From: DATBQN01 sp963755825
GTDB taxonomy: Bacteria > Acidobacteriota > Thermoanaerobaculia > Multivoradales > UBA5704
Direction: 5' to 3'
DNA: 64,000 nt
Assembly: GCA_963755825.1 (NCBI GenBank)
Contig: CAVWLA010000001.1
Coordinates: forward strand, 496,001-560,000
Part shown: in pieces, positions 9,960 through 20,912 of the stretch
Layout of the letters: every line of letters starts with the position of its first letter
How positions within the stretch are numbered: position 1 is the first letter of the stretch
Position numbers and translations under genes: made by a program
Notes under the pieces: generated by a model
What the model was told of the DNA's origin: nothing
What the model saw: only the letters and a program-made list of their open reading frames with translations
Database searches by the model: none

Positions 9960-10685
9960 ATGAGCCTCGCCGTCCGCGCCGAGGGCCTCGCCAAGACCTA
10001 CCAGGACGGCATCCGCCGCGTCGAGGTGCTCTGCGGCGCCGACCTCGCCGTGGAGCCGGGCGAGCTGGTCGCCATCGTCGGGCCGTCGGGGTCGGGGAAG
10101 TCGACCCTGCTGCACCTCTTGGGCGCCCTCGACCGCCCGGACGGCGGCGAGATCGAGATCGGCGGCGAGCGGCTGTCGGCGATGGCCGGCGCCCGCCTCG
10201 CCGCGTTCAGGAACCGCACCATCGGCTTCGTCTTCCAGTTCCATCAGCTGCTGCCGGACTTCACCGCCCACGAGAACGTCATGCTCCCCGGCCGCATCGC
10301 CGGCAGCGACCCGCGGCAGGCGGCGGCGCGCGCCGCCGCGCTGCTCGCAGAAGTGGGGCTCGCCGACCGCCTCGAGCACTATCCCAACCAGCTCTCCGGC
10401 GGCGAGCGCCAGCGCGTCGCCATCTGCCGCGCGCTGCTCCTCGAGCCGCCCCTCCTCCTCGCCGACGAGCCGACGGGGAACCTCGATCCGGCGAGCGGCG
10501 AGCAGGTCTTCGAGCTGCTCGTCGCCCTGCAGCGCCGCCATGGCACCACCGCCGTCCTGGTGACCCACAATCCGGAGATCGCGCGGCGGGCGGGGCGCAT
10601 CCTGCGCCTCGACGGCGGCCGCCTCGCCGAGGTCGTCGATGAGGACGACGAGCCGCGGCGCGAGCCCGCCGCCGGCGGTGTCTAG
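9960..10685 (+). CDS. lolD: Lipoprotein-releasing ABC transporter ATPase
   Basis: This ATPase subunit powers lipoprotein release with the adjacent LolC-type permease. The 241 residues hold a complete nucleotide-binding domain: Walker A GPSGSGKST, Q-loop FVFQFHQLLPDFTAHENVMLP, ABC signature LSGGERQRVAICRALLLEPPLLLADEPTGNLD (signature plus Walker B and D-loop), and switch histidine in VLVTHNPEIA. The HQLLPDFTAxENVMLP block is characteristic of LolD among MacB-like ATPases. I chose the ATG at 9960 (MSLAVRAEG), 32 bases after the permease stop. A short acidic tail (VVDEDDEPRRE) ends the protein. Confidence 0.93.
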   Translation: MSLAVRAEGLAKTYQDGIRRVEVLCGADLAVEPGELVAIVGPSGSGKSTLLHLLGALDRPDGGEIEIGGERLSAMAGARLAAFRNRTIGFVFQFHQLLPDFTAHENVMLPGRIAGSDPRQAAARAAALLAEVGLADRLEHYPNQLSGGERQRVAICRALLLEPPLLLADEPTGNLDPASGEQVFELLVALQRRHGTTAVLVTHNPEIARRAGRILRLDGGRLAEVVDEDDEPRREPAAGGV

Positions 10686-10801
10686 GCGTTGAGCTGGCGC
10701 CTGCAACCATCCGCCCGCCCGCCCCGTCTCTACGGCTGATCAGAGCATCGGGACGCCCGCTCCGCCGGCCCCGCAGGGCCGGGGGCACGCGGGGGGGGCT
10801 G

Positions 10802-10810
10802 TGCTAGAAT
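10802..10810 (+). promoter_or_regulatory. Candidate extended -10 element upstream of clpC
   Basis: TG-C-TAGAAT (10802-10810) has the TGN extended -10 form and lies about 95 bases before the clpC ATG. The 5' leader between them contains two similar GGTTTCTAGGGTTT-type tracts but no CtsR-like operator that I can recognise. Confidence 0.45.
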
Positions 10811-10904
10811 TGAGGCCCGAAAGGCGGTGCGCCCAAGCCCTACAAACGATAGGTTTCTAGGGTTTCCGGCAGGCGCCGTGTCTTAAGGGAAGAGGTTTCG
10901 CAGA

Positions 10905-13328
<2,424 letters not shown>

Positions 13329-13441
13329 ATCCCGCCCCTCCGCTCGGCGACCCGTCCGGCTTCTGGACCGGCAATTCGAGATCGCGGTGTAAGCTCGCGA
13401 TGCCCACTCGGATGGAGTCAGGCGCCACCCTTCGAAACCGC

Positions 13442-13475
13442 GACCTCCCGGCAAGGCGTGAGAACCCGGGAGGTC
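13442..13475. repeat. 10-bp inverted repeat between clpC and bamA
   Basis: GACCTCCCGG (13442-13451) and CCGGGAGGTC (13466-13475) are exact complements with a 14-base loop, ending 25 bases before the bamA ATG. A smaller palindrome (ATCGCG...CGCGAT, 13381-13401) stands upstream. There is no T-tract, so a clpC terminator of the classical type is not supported. A bamA leader structure is possible. Confidence 0.6.
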
Positions 13476-13500
13476 CGTCCGCAACTTGGAGAAGACCTGC

Positions 13501-15948
13501 ATGAGCCTCAAGGTCGTTCGATCGCGGTTCGTGGGCTCGCGAGAGCCCCGTGTGCCGCCGATCCGCCGCGCCCTCGCGCTGCTGCTGCTGCCGCTCATCC
13601 TCCTCGCCGGCTCCCCTCCCATCCTGGCGGCGGAGTACGACGGCCGGCCGATCCGGGCGGTCGAGTTCAAGGGCACGAAGACGCTCTCCGAGGAGACGCT
13701 GGTCTACTACCTGGGGATCAAGATCGGCGATCCGCTCGACCAGGAGAAGCTGAACGCCAACATCCAGAAGCTGTGGGAGCGCGGCCTCGTCGACGACCTG
13801 AAGATCGATGCGGCGCCGATGAACGACGGCGTGCGGCTGACGATCACCATCCAGGAGCGGCCGGTGCTGCGCTCGATCGACTACGAGGGCTTGAAGCGCC
13901 TGTCGCGTACCGACGTGCAGGACAAGATCTCCAGCCGCCACATCCGCGTCCACGAGGGCGAGCCGCTGTCGCTCGGCGAGCTGCAGCGCATCAAGTCGCT
14001 CATCGAGGAGCTCTACGGCGAGAAGGGGTACCGCTTCGCGCACGCCGAGTACAAGGTCGAGGACCTCCCCAACAACGAGAAGCGGGTGGTGTTCACCGTC
14101 GACGAGGGCGACCGGGTGCGCATCGCCGGCATCGACTTCACCGGCAACCACGTCTTCGGCCAGACCCGCCTGCGCTGGGCGATGCACAAGACGAAGACGA
14201 CCAACCTCATCACCCGCCTGCTGAAGAAGGACGTCTACAACCCGGCGACTCTGCAGGAGGACCTCGACAAGGTCCGCGACCTCTACAAGGGCGAGGGCTA
14301 CAAGAACATCACCATCGGCGATCCGAAGATCGCCGTCAAGGCGCTGGCGCCCAACGCCCCGCCCAAGGACCAGAAGCGGCGGATGTTCATCACCATCCCG
14401 CTCGACGAGGGCGAGCGCTTCAAGTTCGGCCAGGTGTCGATCGAGGGCAACAAGGTCTACGCCAGCACCATCCTGCTGCGGCCGTTCAAGGACAAGACCG
14501 GCGCCTGGTTGCGCTCGAAGGTGCTCGACGACAGCAAGAAGGCGGTCGAGGACCTCTACCACAACACCGGCTACATCTTCGCCCAGGTCGATCCCGAGCT
14601 CATCGAGCGCGGCGACCGCGTCGCCGACGTCGTCATCCACGTCAACGAGGGCGAGCAGTACAAGGTTGGACGCGTCGAGTTCGACGGCAACAAGAGCACC
14701 CGCGACAAGGTGCTGCGGCGCGAGCTGCGCGTCGAAGAGGGGCGCGTGATGTCGATCGGCGCGGTCAAGAACAGCATCACCAAGATCAACCAGCTCGGCT
14801 ACTTCAAGCTCAACGAGGAAGACCCGGTCAAGATCGACTATGACAGCCAGAACAAGCAGGTCAACCTGATCTTCAAGGGCGAGGAGTCGGGGCGCACGCA
14901 GCTCGAGGTGGGCGGCGGCTGGAGCCAGATCGACGGCTTCTTCGGCCAGTTCTCGATCAGCACCAAGAACTTCCTCGGCCGCGGCGAGCAGGCCGGCATC
15001 TCGATCCAGACCGGCGCCTACCGCGACCTCTACGACGTCAACTACTACATCCCCTGGTGGCGGGACCGGCCGCAGAGCATCGGCGTCCGGCTCTACAAGC
15101 AGAAGCTCGACTACAGCCTGCTGACCGACCAGCACTACGTCACCAACAGCAAGGGGGCGGAGCTCACCTACGGCCGCACGCTCGGCCTCTTCGACCAGGC
15201 CTCGATCACCTATGCCTTCTCGAAGTACCAGGACAGCGCCGATCTGCTCACCGTCGACGCCAACGGCAACCCGACCGGCGCGGTGACCAACGCGGTGACC
15301 ACCTACATCAACAGCTCGTCGATCCGCCCGGCCTTCGTCTACGACAGCCGCGACAACCCCTTCGAGCCGTTCCGCGGCCAGCGCTTCAGCGCCTCGACCG
15401 AGGTCGCCGGCGGCGTCCTCGGCGGCGATGCCTATTTCGTCCGTCCCGAGCTGACCTACAGCCTCTTCCAGCCGGTCACCCAGGGCACCACCAAGACGGT
15501 CTTCGCGATGAACCTGGCGGGCGGCGTCATCTCGCCGTTCGGCGGCCGCGACATCCCTCGCCTCGAGCAGTTCTACCTCGGCGGCGAGAACAGCCTGCGC
15601 GGCTTCCGCTTCCGCTCGATCTTCGCCACCGATCCCAAGACCGGGGCGCCGCTGCTCGACTCCCAGGGCTTCATCCGCGGCGGCGACCGCTACCTGCAGA
15701 CCAACTTCGAGTATCATTTCCTGCTCGGCGGGCCGTTCCGCCTGGTGACCTTCGTCGATGCCGGCCAGGTCTACGGCCGCGAGCAGGACTTCGACCTCGC
15801 GCGGCTGCGCACCACGGCCGGGCTCGAGCTGCGCATCCTGGTGCCGGTGTTCGGTGCGCCGCTGCGCTTCATCTACTCGTTCAACCTGCACAAGCGCCCC
15901 AACGACGACTTCGAGCCGTTCCAGTTCAGCATCGGCACGAGCTTCTGA
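13501..15948 (+). CDS. bamA: Outer-membrane protein assembly factor BamA
   Basis: This Omp85-family barrel inserts beta-barrel proteins into the outer membrane. I place the start at the ATG at 13501 (MSLKVVRS), eight bases after GGAGA. A Sec signal peptide follows (hydrophobic core ALLLLPLILLAG, cleavage near ILAA-EYDG at about residue 42). Five POTRA repeats cover about 45-430 (for example IRAVEFKGTKTLSEETL, VGRVEFDGNKSTRDKVLRRELR). The C-terminal surface-antigen barrel includes the typical LGGENSLRGFRFRSI lid-lock-type motif near 700 and ends in phenylalanine (SIGTSF), as expected of an outer-membrane barrel. The 815-residue length is normal. It heads the ompH-lpxD-fabZ-lpxA operon, a common cell-envelope arrangement. 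Confidence 0.95.
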   Translation: MSLKVVRSRFVGSREPRVPPIRRALALLLLPLILLAGSPPILAAEYDGRPIRAVEFKGTKTLSEETLVYYLGIKIGDPLDQEKLNANIQKLWERGLVDDLKIDAAPMNDGVRLTITIQERPVLRSIDYEGLKRLSRTDVQDKISSRHIRVHEGEPLSLGELQRIKSLIEELYGEKGYRFAHAEYKVEDLPNNEKRVVFTVDEGDRVRIAGIDFTGNHVFGQTRLRWAMHKTKTTNLITRLLKKDVYNPATLQEDLDKVRDLYKGEGYKNITIGDPKIAVKALAPNAPPKDQKRRMFITIPLDEGERFKFGQVSIEGNKVYASTILLRPFKDKTGAWLRSKVLDDSKKAVEDLYHNTGYIFAQVDPELIERGDRVADVVIHVNEGEQYKVGRVEFDGNKSTRDKVLRRELRVEEGRVMSIGAVKNSITKINQLGYFKLNEEDPVKIDYDSQNKQVNLIFKGEESGRTQLEVGGGWSQIDGFFGQFSISTKNFLGRGEQAGISIQTGAYRDLYDVNYYIPWWRDRPQSIGVRLYKQKLDYSLLTDQHYVTNSKGAELTYGRTLGLFDQASITYAFSKYQDSADLLTVDANGNPTGAVTNAVTTYINSSSIRPAFVYDSRDNPFEPFRGQRFSASTEVAGGVLGGDAYFVRPELTYSLFQPVTQGTTKTVFAMNLAGGVISPFGGRDIPRLEQFYLGGENSLRGFRFRSIFATDPKTGAPLLDSQGFIRGGDRYLQTNFEYHFLLGGPFRLVTFVDAGQVYGREQDFDLARLRTTAGLELRILVPVFGAPLRFIYSFNLHKRPNDDFEPFQFSIGTSF

Positions 15949-15966
15949 ACCAAGGAGAAGAGAGCG

Positions 15967-16581
15967 ATGTCCGTGAACACCTATTCCCCACGATGTGCCG
16001 CGGCGGCCTTCCGGCTCGTCCTGGGCGCCGGCCTCCTGCTCGGCGCCGGCACGGCGACGGCCTTCGCCCAGGCGGCGGCGCCGGCGCAGCCCGCGGCGCG
16101 GCCGGTGCAGGTCGCCGGCAGCGACGCGCGGATCAAGGTCGCGGTGATCAACACCGAGCAGATCCTGCTCGAGTCGCAGGCCGGCAAGAAGGCGCTCGCC
16201 GATCTGAAGAAGCTGCAGGAGCAGAAGGGGGCCGACCTCGACCGCCAGCAGAAGGAGATCCGCGATCTGCAGGCGAAGATCGACGCCGGCCGCCTGTCGC
16301 TCGCCCAGGACAAGCTCTCCGAGATGGAGAAGCAGCTCGGCGAGAAGGTGAAGGCCGCGACCCGCATGCAGGAGGACGCCAACGCCGAGCTCAACCAGAA
16401 GAAGGAGGAGATCCTGGGCGGCGTCGACCAGCGTGTCATGCCGATCATCAATCAGCTCGGCAAGGAGCTCGGGTACACGCTCATCTTCCGCAAGTTCGAG
16501 AGCGGCCTGATCTACGCCGACGAGGCGGTCGACATCACCCCGTCGGTCATCAAGCGGCTCGACGCCACCCCGGGCAAGTAG
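15967..16581 (+). CDS. OmpH/Skp family periplasmic chaperone
   Basis: This small periplasmic chaperone holds unfolded outer-membrane proteins before BamA. The 204-residue precursor has a signal peptide (RLVLGAGLLLGAGTATAFAQA, cleavage after about residue 36) and an Ala/Pro linker. A beta strand with the family motif KVAVINTEQILLES follows, then a long charged coiled coil (about 75-150, rich in Lys/Glu/Gln) forming the Skp tentacle. The closing strand YTLIFRKFESGLIYADEAVDIT completes the trimer body. AAGGAGAAGAG precedes the ATG. It lies 18 bases after bamA and 11 bases before lpxD, so it is in the same operon. Confidence 0.92.
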   Translation: MSVNTYSPRCAAAAFRLVLGAGLLLGAGTATAFAQAAAPAQPAARPVQVAGSDARIKVAVINTEQILLESQAGKKALADLKKLQEQKGADLDRQQKEIRDLQAKIDAGRLSLAQDKLSEMEKQLGEKVKAATRMQEDANAELNQKKEEILGGVDQRVMPIINQLGKELGYTLIFRKFESGLIYADEAVDITPSVIKRLDATPGK

Positions 16582-16592
16582 GCCGCTGCCGA

Positions 16593-17666
16593 GTGGCCCA
16601 TCGACTTGGCGAGCTCGCCGAGCTCCTCGGAGGGCGGGTCGAGGGTGATCGCGAGCGCGACATCGAGGCGGTCCGCACCCTCGAGGCCGCCGGCCCGCGC
16701 GACCTCTCGTTCCTCACCCACGGCCGCTACCGCGCGCAGGCGGCGGCGAGCGGCGCCGGCGCCCTCCTCGTCGGCGCCCGCGACGCCGCCGCGCTCGCCG
16801 GCCGCGCCCTCCTCGTCGTCGACGATGCCGCCGGGGCGGTGGCGCGGCTCCTGGCGCTCTTCCATCCGCCGCCGCGCCGGGAGCCCGGCATCCACCCCAC
16901 GGCCATCGTGGCGCCGGGCGCCGCGGTCGATCCCGCCGCCCACGTCGGGCCCTACGCGGTCATCGGCGAGGGGAGCACGATCGGCGCCGGTGCCGCGGTC
17001 GAGGCGCTCGCCGTCGTTGGCCGCGGTTGCCGGGTGGGGGCGGGCGCGGTGCTGCGGCCGCACGTCGTGCTCTACGACGGCACCGAGGTGGGGGAGGGCT
17101 CTGAGCTCCACGCCGGGGCCGTCCTCGGCAGCGACGGCTTCGGCTACGTGACCCGCGGCGGCCGCCATCTCAAGGTGCCGCAGGCGGGGACGGTGACGCT
17201 CGGCGCGGAGGTCGAGGTGGGCGCCAACTCCACCATCGACCGCGCCACGGTGGGCTCGACATGGATCGGCGCCGGCACCAAGATCGACAACCTGGTGCAG
17301 GTGGGGCACAACGTCCAGGTCGGCGAGGCGTCGCTCCTCTGCGGCCAGTCCGGGATCGCCGGCAGCGCCCGCCTCGGCAAGGGCGTCGTGCTCGCCGGCC
17401 AGGCGGGGGTCGGCGGCCATCTCGAGCTCGGCGACGGCGTGCAGGTGGCGGCGAAGTCGGCGGCGCTGGGGTCGTTCCCGGCCGGCACCAAGGTGGGCGG
17501 CATCCCGGCCGTCGAGCTCTCCCGCTGGCGCCGGGAGATCGTGCTGCGCGGCCGGCTGGCGGAGATGAGCCGGCGACTCGCCGATCTCGATCGCCGCCTG
17601 GCGGCGGTCGAGGGCGCGGCGCCGGCGGAGAGGTCCAACCTGCGAGGAGGCTCCCTTGACGAATGA
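16593..17666 (+). CDS. lpxD: UDP-3-O-acylglucosamine N-acyltransferase
   Basis: This enzyme adds the second acyl chain to lipid A by N-acylating UDP-3-O-acyl-glucosamine. The start is a GTG at 16593 (MAHRLGELAELLGG) with no strong ribosome site, so it may rely on coupling to ompH. The N-terminal UDP-binding domain (about 1-100, with DLSFLTHGRYR) is followed by a left-handed beta-helix of hexapeptide repeats (about 105-310). This includes the catalytic-histidine segment NLVQVGHNVQVGE and the FGYV segment (GSDGFGYV). A C-terminal helix (RRLADLDRRLAAVE) ends the 357 residues. The last 11 bases overlap the fabZ start. Confidence 0.95.
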   Translation: MAHRLGELAELLGGRVEGDRERDIEAVRTLEAAGPRDLSFLTHGRYRAQAAASGAGALLVGARDAAALAGRALLVVDDAAGAVARLLALFHPPPRREPGIHPTAIVAPGAAVDPAAHVGPYAVIGEGSTIGAGAAVEALAVVGRGCRVGAGAVLRPHVVLYDGTEVGEGSELHAGAVLGSDGFGYVTRGGRHLKVPQAGTVTLGAEVEVGANSTIDRATVGSTWIGAGTKIDNLVQVGHNVQVGEASLLCGQSGIAGSARLGKGVVLAGQAGVGGHLELGDGVQVAAKSAALGSFPAGTKVGGIPAVELSRWRREIVLRGRLAEMSRRLADLDRRLAAVEGAAPAERSNLRGGSLDE

Positions 17667-18105
17667 AGCGCCGCGCTGGAACAGCGAGTGGATCCAGACG
17701 ATCCTGCCGCACCGCTATCCGTTTCTGCTCGTCGACCGGGTGCTCGAGATGGAGCCCAAGAAGAGCATCGTGGCGATCAAGAACGTCACCGTCAACGAGG
17801 AGTTCTTCCTCGGCCACTTCCCCGACCATCCGGTCGTCCCCGGCGTGCTGCTGATCGAGGGGATCGCCCAGGCGGGCGGCATTCTCCTCCTCCACGACCT
17901 ACCCGAGCGCGAGAAGAAGCTGCTCTATTTCGCCTCGATCGAGAGCGCCAAGTTCCGCCGGCCGGTGGTGCCGGGCGACCAGGTGCGCTACGAGGTCGAG
18001 GTGCTCCGCCTGCGCGCCCTCTACTGCCGGCTCGCCGGCCGCGCCCTCGTCGACGGCCAGCTCGCCGCCGAGGCGGTGATCTCCTCCGCCATGGTCGATC
18101 GCTAG
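17656..18105 (+). CDS. fabZ: 3-hydroxyacyl-ACP dehydratase FabZ
   Basis: This enzyme dehydrates 3-hydroxyacyl-ACP in fatty acid elongation and competes with LpxA/LpxD for hydroxyacyl-ACP, which explains its place between them. The 149-residue hot-dog fold protein shows the start block ILPHRYPFLLVDRVLEME and the active-site helix GHFPDHPVVPGVLLIEGIAQAGG, with the catalytic histidine and glutamate. KFRRPVVPGDQVRYEVEV is also present. The start is TTG at 17656, five bases after GAGGAGG (17644-17650), a strong site inside the lpxD tail that decides this unusual start. Its stop TAG abuts the lpxA ATG with no gap. Confidence 0.95.
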   Translation: MTNEAPRWNSEWIQTILPHRYPFLLVDRVLEMEPKKSIVAIKNVTVNEEFFLGHFPDHPVVPGVLLIEGIAQAGGILLLHDLPEREKKLLYFASIESAKFRRPVVPGDQVRYEVEVLRLRALYCRLAGRALVDGQLAAEAVISSAMVDR

Positions 18106-18990
18106 ATGGCGGACGAGGCGAAGGTCCATCCCACGGCGGTGGTCGATCCCGCCGCCCGCCTCGCGGCGGGGGTGACGGTCGGCCCGCACGCGGTCATCGG
18201 CCCGCGGGTCGAGATCGGCGAGGGGACGGCGGTCGGCGCCGGCGCGCAGATCCCGGGACCGGCGCGGATCGGCCGCGACAACCGGATCTCCCCCTACGTC
18301 GCCCTCGGCTTCGAGCCCCAGGACCTCAAGTTCGCCGGCGAGGAGGTCTTCCTCGAGGTCGGCGACCGCAACCAGTTCCGCGAGTTCGCGACCGTCCACC
18401 GCGGCACCGCCAAGGGCGGCGGCACGACGCGGATCGGCAGCGACAACCTGTTCATGGTCTACACCCACGTCGCCCACGACTGCCAGGTGGGGAGCCGCAC
18501 CGTCTTCGCCAACAACGCGACGCTCGCCGGCCACGTCGAGGTGCACGACGACGCGACGATCAGCGCCTTCTCCAGCATCCATCAGTTCTGCCGCGTCGGC
18601 CGCCACGCCTACGTCGGCGCCTACACGGTGGTGGTGATGGACGCCCTCCCCTTCGTCAAGACGGTCGGCCAGAAGGCGGCCTGCTACGGCCTCAACACCA
18701 TCGGCCTCACCCGCAAGGGGATGGCGGCCGAGACGGTGCGGCGGCTCGACCGCGCCTACCGGCTGCTCGTCCGCTCGCGCCTGTCGACCGAGCAGGCGGC
18801 AGCCCGCATCCGCGAGGAGCTCGCCGGCGGTCCCGACGTCGACTACTTCCTCGCCTTCATCGCGAGCTCGCGGCGCGGCCTGCACAAATCGGCGCCGGGG
18901 CGTGGCGGCGGCCGCGCCGGCGCCGCCCGAGAGGCGAGCGAAGAGGGCGCGGTCGAGGCGCCGAGCGCGGGCGGAGGCGGCGCTGAGTAG
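18106..18990 (+). CDS. lpxA: UDP-N-acetylglucosamine O-acyltransferase LpxA
   Basis: This enzyme catalyses the first step of lipid A synthesis, transferring 3-hydroxyacyl from ACP to the 3-position of UDP-GlcNAc (or to the 3-amino group in 3-aminosugar variants). The 294 residues comprise a hexapeptide-repeat beta-helix from residue 5, with the catalytic-histidine region VYTHVAHDCQVGSRTVFANNATLAGHV. The C-terminal helical domain includes the VRRLDRAYRLL segment. The tail from about 265 (GRGGGRAGAAREASEEG) is longer than usual and of low complexity; part of it is sequence shared with the start region of the next gene. The ATG begins right after the fabZ stop. Confidence 0.95.
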   Translation: MADEAKVHPTAVVDPAARLAAGVTVGPHAVIGPRVEIGEGTAVGAGAQIPGPARIGRDNRISPYVALGFEPQDLKFAGEEVFLEVGDRNQFREFATVHRGTAKGGGTTRIGSDNLFMVYTHVAHDCQVGSRTVFANNATLAGHVEVHDDATISAFSSIHQFCRVGRHAYVGAYTVVVMDALPFVKTVGQKAACYGLNTIGLTRKGMAAETVRRLDRAYRLLVRSRLSTEQAAARIREELAGGPDVDYFLAFIASSRRGLHKSAPGRGGGRAGAAREASEEGAVEAPSAGGGGAE

Positions 18991-19921
18991 CCCGCTCCGC
19001 GTCGGCGTCGTCGGTACCGGCGCGCTCGGCCGCCACCACGTCCGCATCCTGGCGAGCCTCCCCGGCGCCGAGCTGGTGGGGGTCTACGACGCCACGCCGG
19101 ACGCCGCCGAGGCGGTCGCCGCGGCGCACGGAGCGCGGGTCTTCCCCAGCCTCGAGGCGCTCGCCGGCGAGATCGAGGCCGCCGTCGTCGCCGTGCCGAC
19201 GGTCGCCCACGCCGAGGTCGGCTGCCGCCTCCTCGACCGCGGCCTCCACCTGCTGATCGAGAAGCCGATGGCCGCCTCGCTCGCCGAGGCCGACCGCCTC
19301 CTCGAGCGCGCCGCGGCGCGCCGGCCGGCGCCCGTCCTCGCCGTCGGCCACGTCGAGTTCTACAACCCGGCGGTGCAGGCGCTCGCCGCCCTCGGCATGC
19401 CGCCGCGCTTCCTCGAGGTGGAGCGCCTGGCGGTCTTCTCGCCGCGGAGCCTCGACGTCGACGTCATCCTCGACCTCATGATCCACGACCTGCAGATCCT
19501 CCACTCGCTCGACGCCAGCGAGGTGGTCGAGGTGCGCGCCACCGGCATCCCGGTGCTCTCGCCGCGCATCGACATCGCCAACGCCCGCATCGCGCTCGCC
19601 TCCGGCTGCGTCGCCAACCTGACCGCCTCGCGGGTGTCGGCGGAGCGGGTCCGGAAGCTCCGCGCCTTCCTCCCCAGCCGTTACTACTCGCTCGACTACG
19701 CGGCGCAGGAGATCCGCGGCTACCGGCTGGAGACTCGCGAAGAGGGCGGCGAGCGGCGGATCGTCCCCGACGACCTCGCCGTCGAGCGCGCCGAGCCGCT
19801 GGCGAGCGAGCTGGCGGCCTTCGTCGCCGCCTGCCGCGGCGAGCGGACGCCGCTCGTCGACGGCGTCCAGGGCCGGCGGGCCCTCGCCACGGCCCTCGCC
19901 GTCGCCGCGGCCGCGGGTTAG
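18983..19921 (+). CDS. Gfo/Idh/MocA oxidoreductase in the lipid A operon (GnnA-like candidate)
   Basis: This is an NAD(P)-dependent dehydrogenase of the Gfo/Idh/MocA family. The Rossmann motif VGVVGTGALGRHH starts eight residues in, and the conserved EKPMA is at about 95-99. A C-terminal alpha/beta domain contains the DLMIHDLQILHSL catalytic-type segment. No ATG fits. A CTG at 18983, five bases after GGAGG (18973-18977) and overlapping the lpxA end, gives a normal N-terminus of 312 residues. A GTG at 18902 would add 27 Arg/Ala-rich residues. The family and position match GnnA, which oxidises UDP-GlcNAc at C3 on the way to 3-amino lipid A in some bacteria, but its GnnB aminotransferase partner is not in the window. 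The exact substrate is therefore inference. Confidence 0.85.
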   Translation: MSSPLRVGVVGTGALGRHHVRILASLPGAELVGVYDATPDAAEAVAAAHGARVFPSLEALAGEIEAAVVAVPTVAHAEVGCRLLDRGLHLLIEKPMAASLAEADRLLERAAARRPAPVLAVGHVEFYNPAVQALAALGMPPRFLEVERLAVFSPRSLDVDVILDLMIHDLQILHSLDASEVVEVRATGIPVLSPRIDIANARIALASGCVANLTASRVSAERVRKLRAFLPSRYYSLDYAAQEIRGYRLETREEGGERRIVPDDLAVERAEPLASELAAFVAACRGERTPLVDGVQGRRALATALAVAAAAG

Positions 19922-19967
19922 GGCCGGGCCGGCCTGGCCGCCCGAGACACGGGCACCCTCGGCGCGC

Positions 19968-19973
19968 TACACT
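19968..19973 (+). promoter_or_regulatory. Candidate -10 element (TACACT) for the mtnP-surE-pcm-acyP-apt operon
   Basis: TACACT sits 42 bases upstream of the MTAP ATG in the 93-base gap after the lipid A operon, which suggests a new transcription unit begins here. No clear -35. Confidence 0.4.
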
Positions 19974-20014
19974 CGCCCGGCTCTGGAGCAGTCCATTTCA
20001 GGAGAGAATCCCTC

Positions 20015-20890
20015 ATGAGCGACATCCGTATCGGTGTGATCGGCGGCAGCGGCCTCTATCAGATGGAGGGGATGGTGATCCGCGAGGAGCGCCGCCTGGA
20101 GACCCCGTTCGGCGACCCCTCGGACCCCTACGTCCTCGGCGAGCTCGACGGCCGCCCGGTCGCCTTCCTGCCGCGCCACGGCCGCGGCCACCGCCTCCTC
20201 CCCTCGGAGCTCAACTATCGCGCCAACATCTACGGCTTCAAGGTGCTCGGCGTCGAGCAGCTGATCTCGGTCTCCGCCGTCGGCTCGATGAAGCTCGCCT
20301 ACAAGCCGACCGACATCGTGGTGCCCGACCAGTTCTACGACCGCACCCGCCACCGGGTCGACACCTTCTTCGGCCGCGGCCTGGTCGCCCACGTCTCGCT
20401 CGCCAAGCCGATCTGCCCGCGGCTGGTGCCGGTCTTCGGCGAGGCGGCGCGCGCCGCCGGCGCCACGGTCCACGAGGGCGGCGTCTACGTGAACATGGAG
20501 GGGCCGCAGTTCTCGACCCGCGCCGAGTCGGAGGTCTACCGCAGCCACGGCGTCGACGTCATCGGCATGACCAACTTCACCGAGGCGCGCCTCGCCCGCG
20601 AGGCGGAGATCTGCTACGCCTCGCTCTCCATGATCACCGATTACGACTGCTGGCACGAGACGGAGGAGGCGGTCTCCGGCGTCTCGGTGATGGAGGTCAT
20701 CCAGCAGAACTCCAAGATGTCGCAGGACGTGGTGCGGCAGATCCTGGCGCGGCTCGACCCGGCGGCGGAGCGCGGCTGCCCGTGCCCGACGGCGCTCGCC
20801 ATGTCCCTCGTCACCGAGCGCGCGCTGATCCCGCAGCAGACGCTGCGCGACCTGGCGCCGCTCATCGGGCGCTACATCCCGGCGCAGTGA
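20015..20890 (+). CDS. mtnP: S-methyl-5'-thioadenosine phosphorylase
   Basis: It phosphorolyses MTA, the by-product of polyamine and homoserine-lactone synthesis, to adenine and methylthioribose-1-phosphate. The 291 residues carry the PNP/MTAP family pattern: IGGSGLYQMEG (phosphate loop), the FLPRHGRGHRLLPSELNYRAN block typical of MTAP over PNP, SAVGSMK, YVNMEGPQFSTRAES, and DVIGMTNFTEARLAREAEICYASLSMITDYDCW with the purine-binding aspartate. CAGGAGAG precedes the ATG. Adenine made here is the substrate of Apt, encoded at the end of the same gene string. Confidence 0.94.
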   Translation: MSDIRIGVIGGSGLYQMEGMVIREERRLETPFGDPSDPYVLGELDGRPVAFLPRHGRGHRLLPSELNYRANIYGFKVLGVEQLISVSAVGSMKLAYKPTDIVVPDQFYDRTRHRVDTFFGRGLVAHVSLAKPICPRLVPVFGEAARAAGATVHEGGVYVNMEGPQFSTRAESEVYRSHGVDVIGMTNFTEARLAREAEICYASLSMITDYDCWHETEEAVSGVSVMEVIQQNSKMSQDVVRQILARLDPAAERGCPCPTALAMSLVTERALIPQQTLRDLAPLIGRYIPAQ

Positions 20891-20912
20891 ACGAGCCGAG
20901 CTGGATGGCCGC

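Noticed and set aside
10765..10782. GC stem-loop (CCGGCCC-CGCA-GGGCCGG) as lolD terminator
   Set aside because: The stem is perfect but is followed by a G-rich run and no T-tract, so intrinsic termination is not supported.
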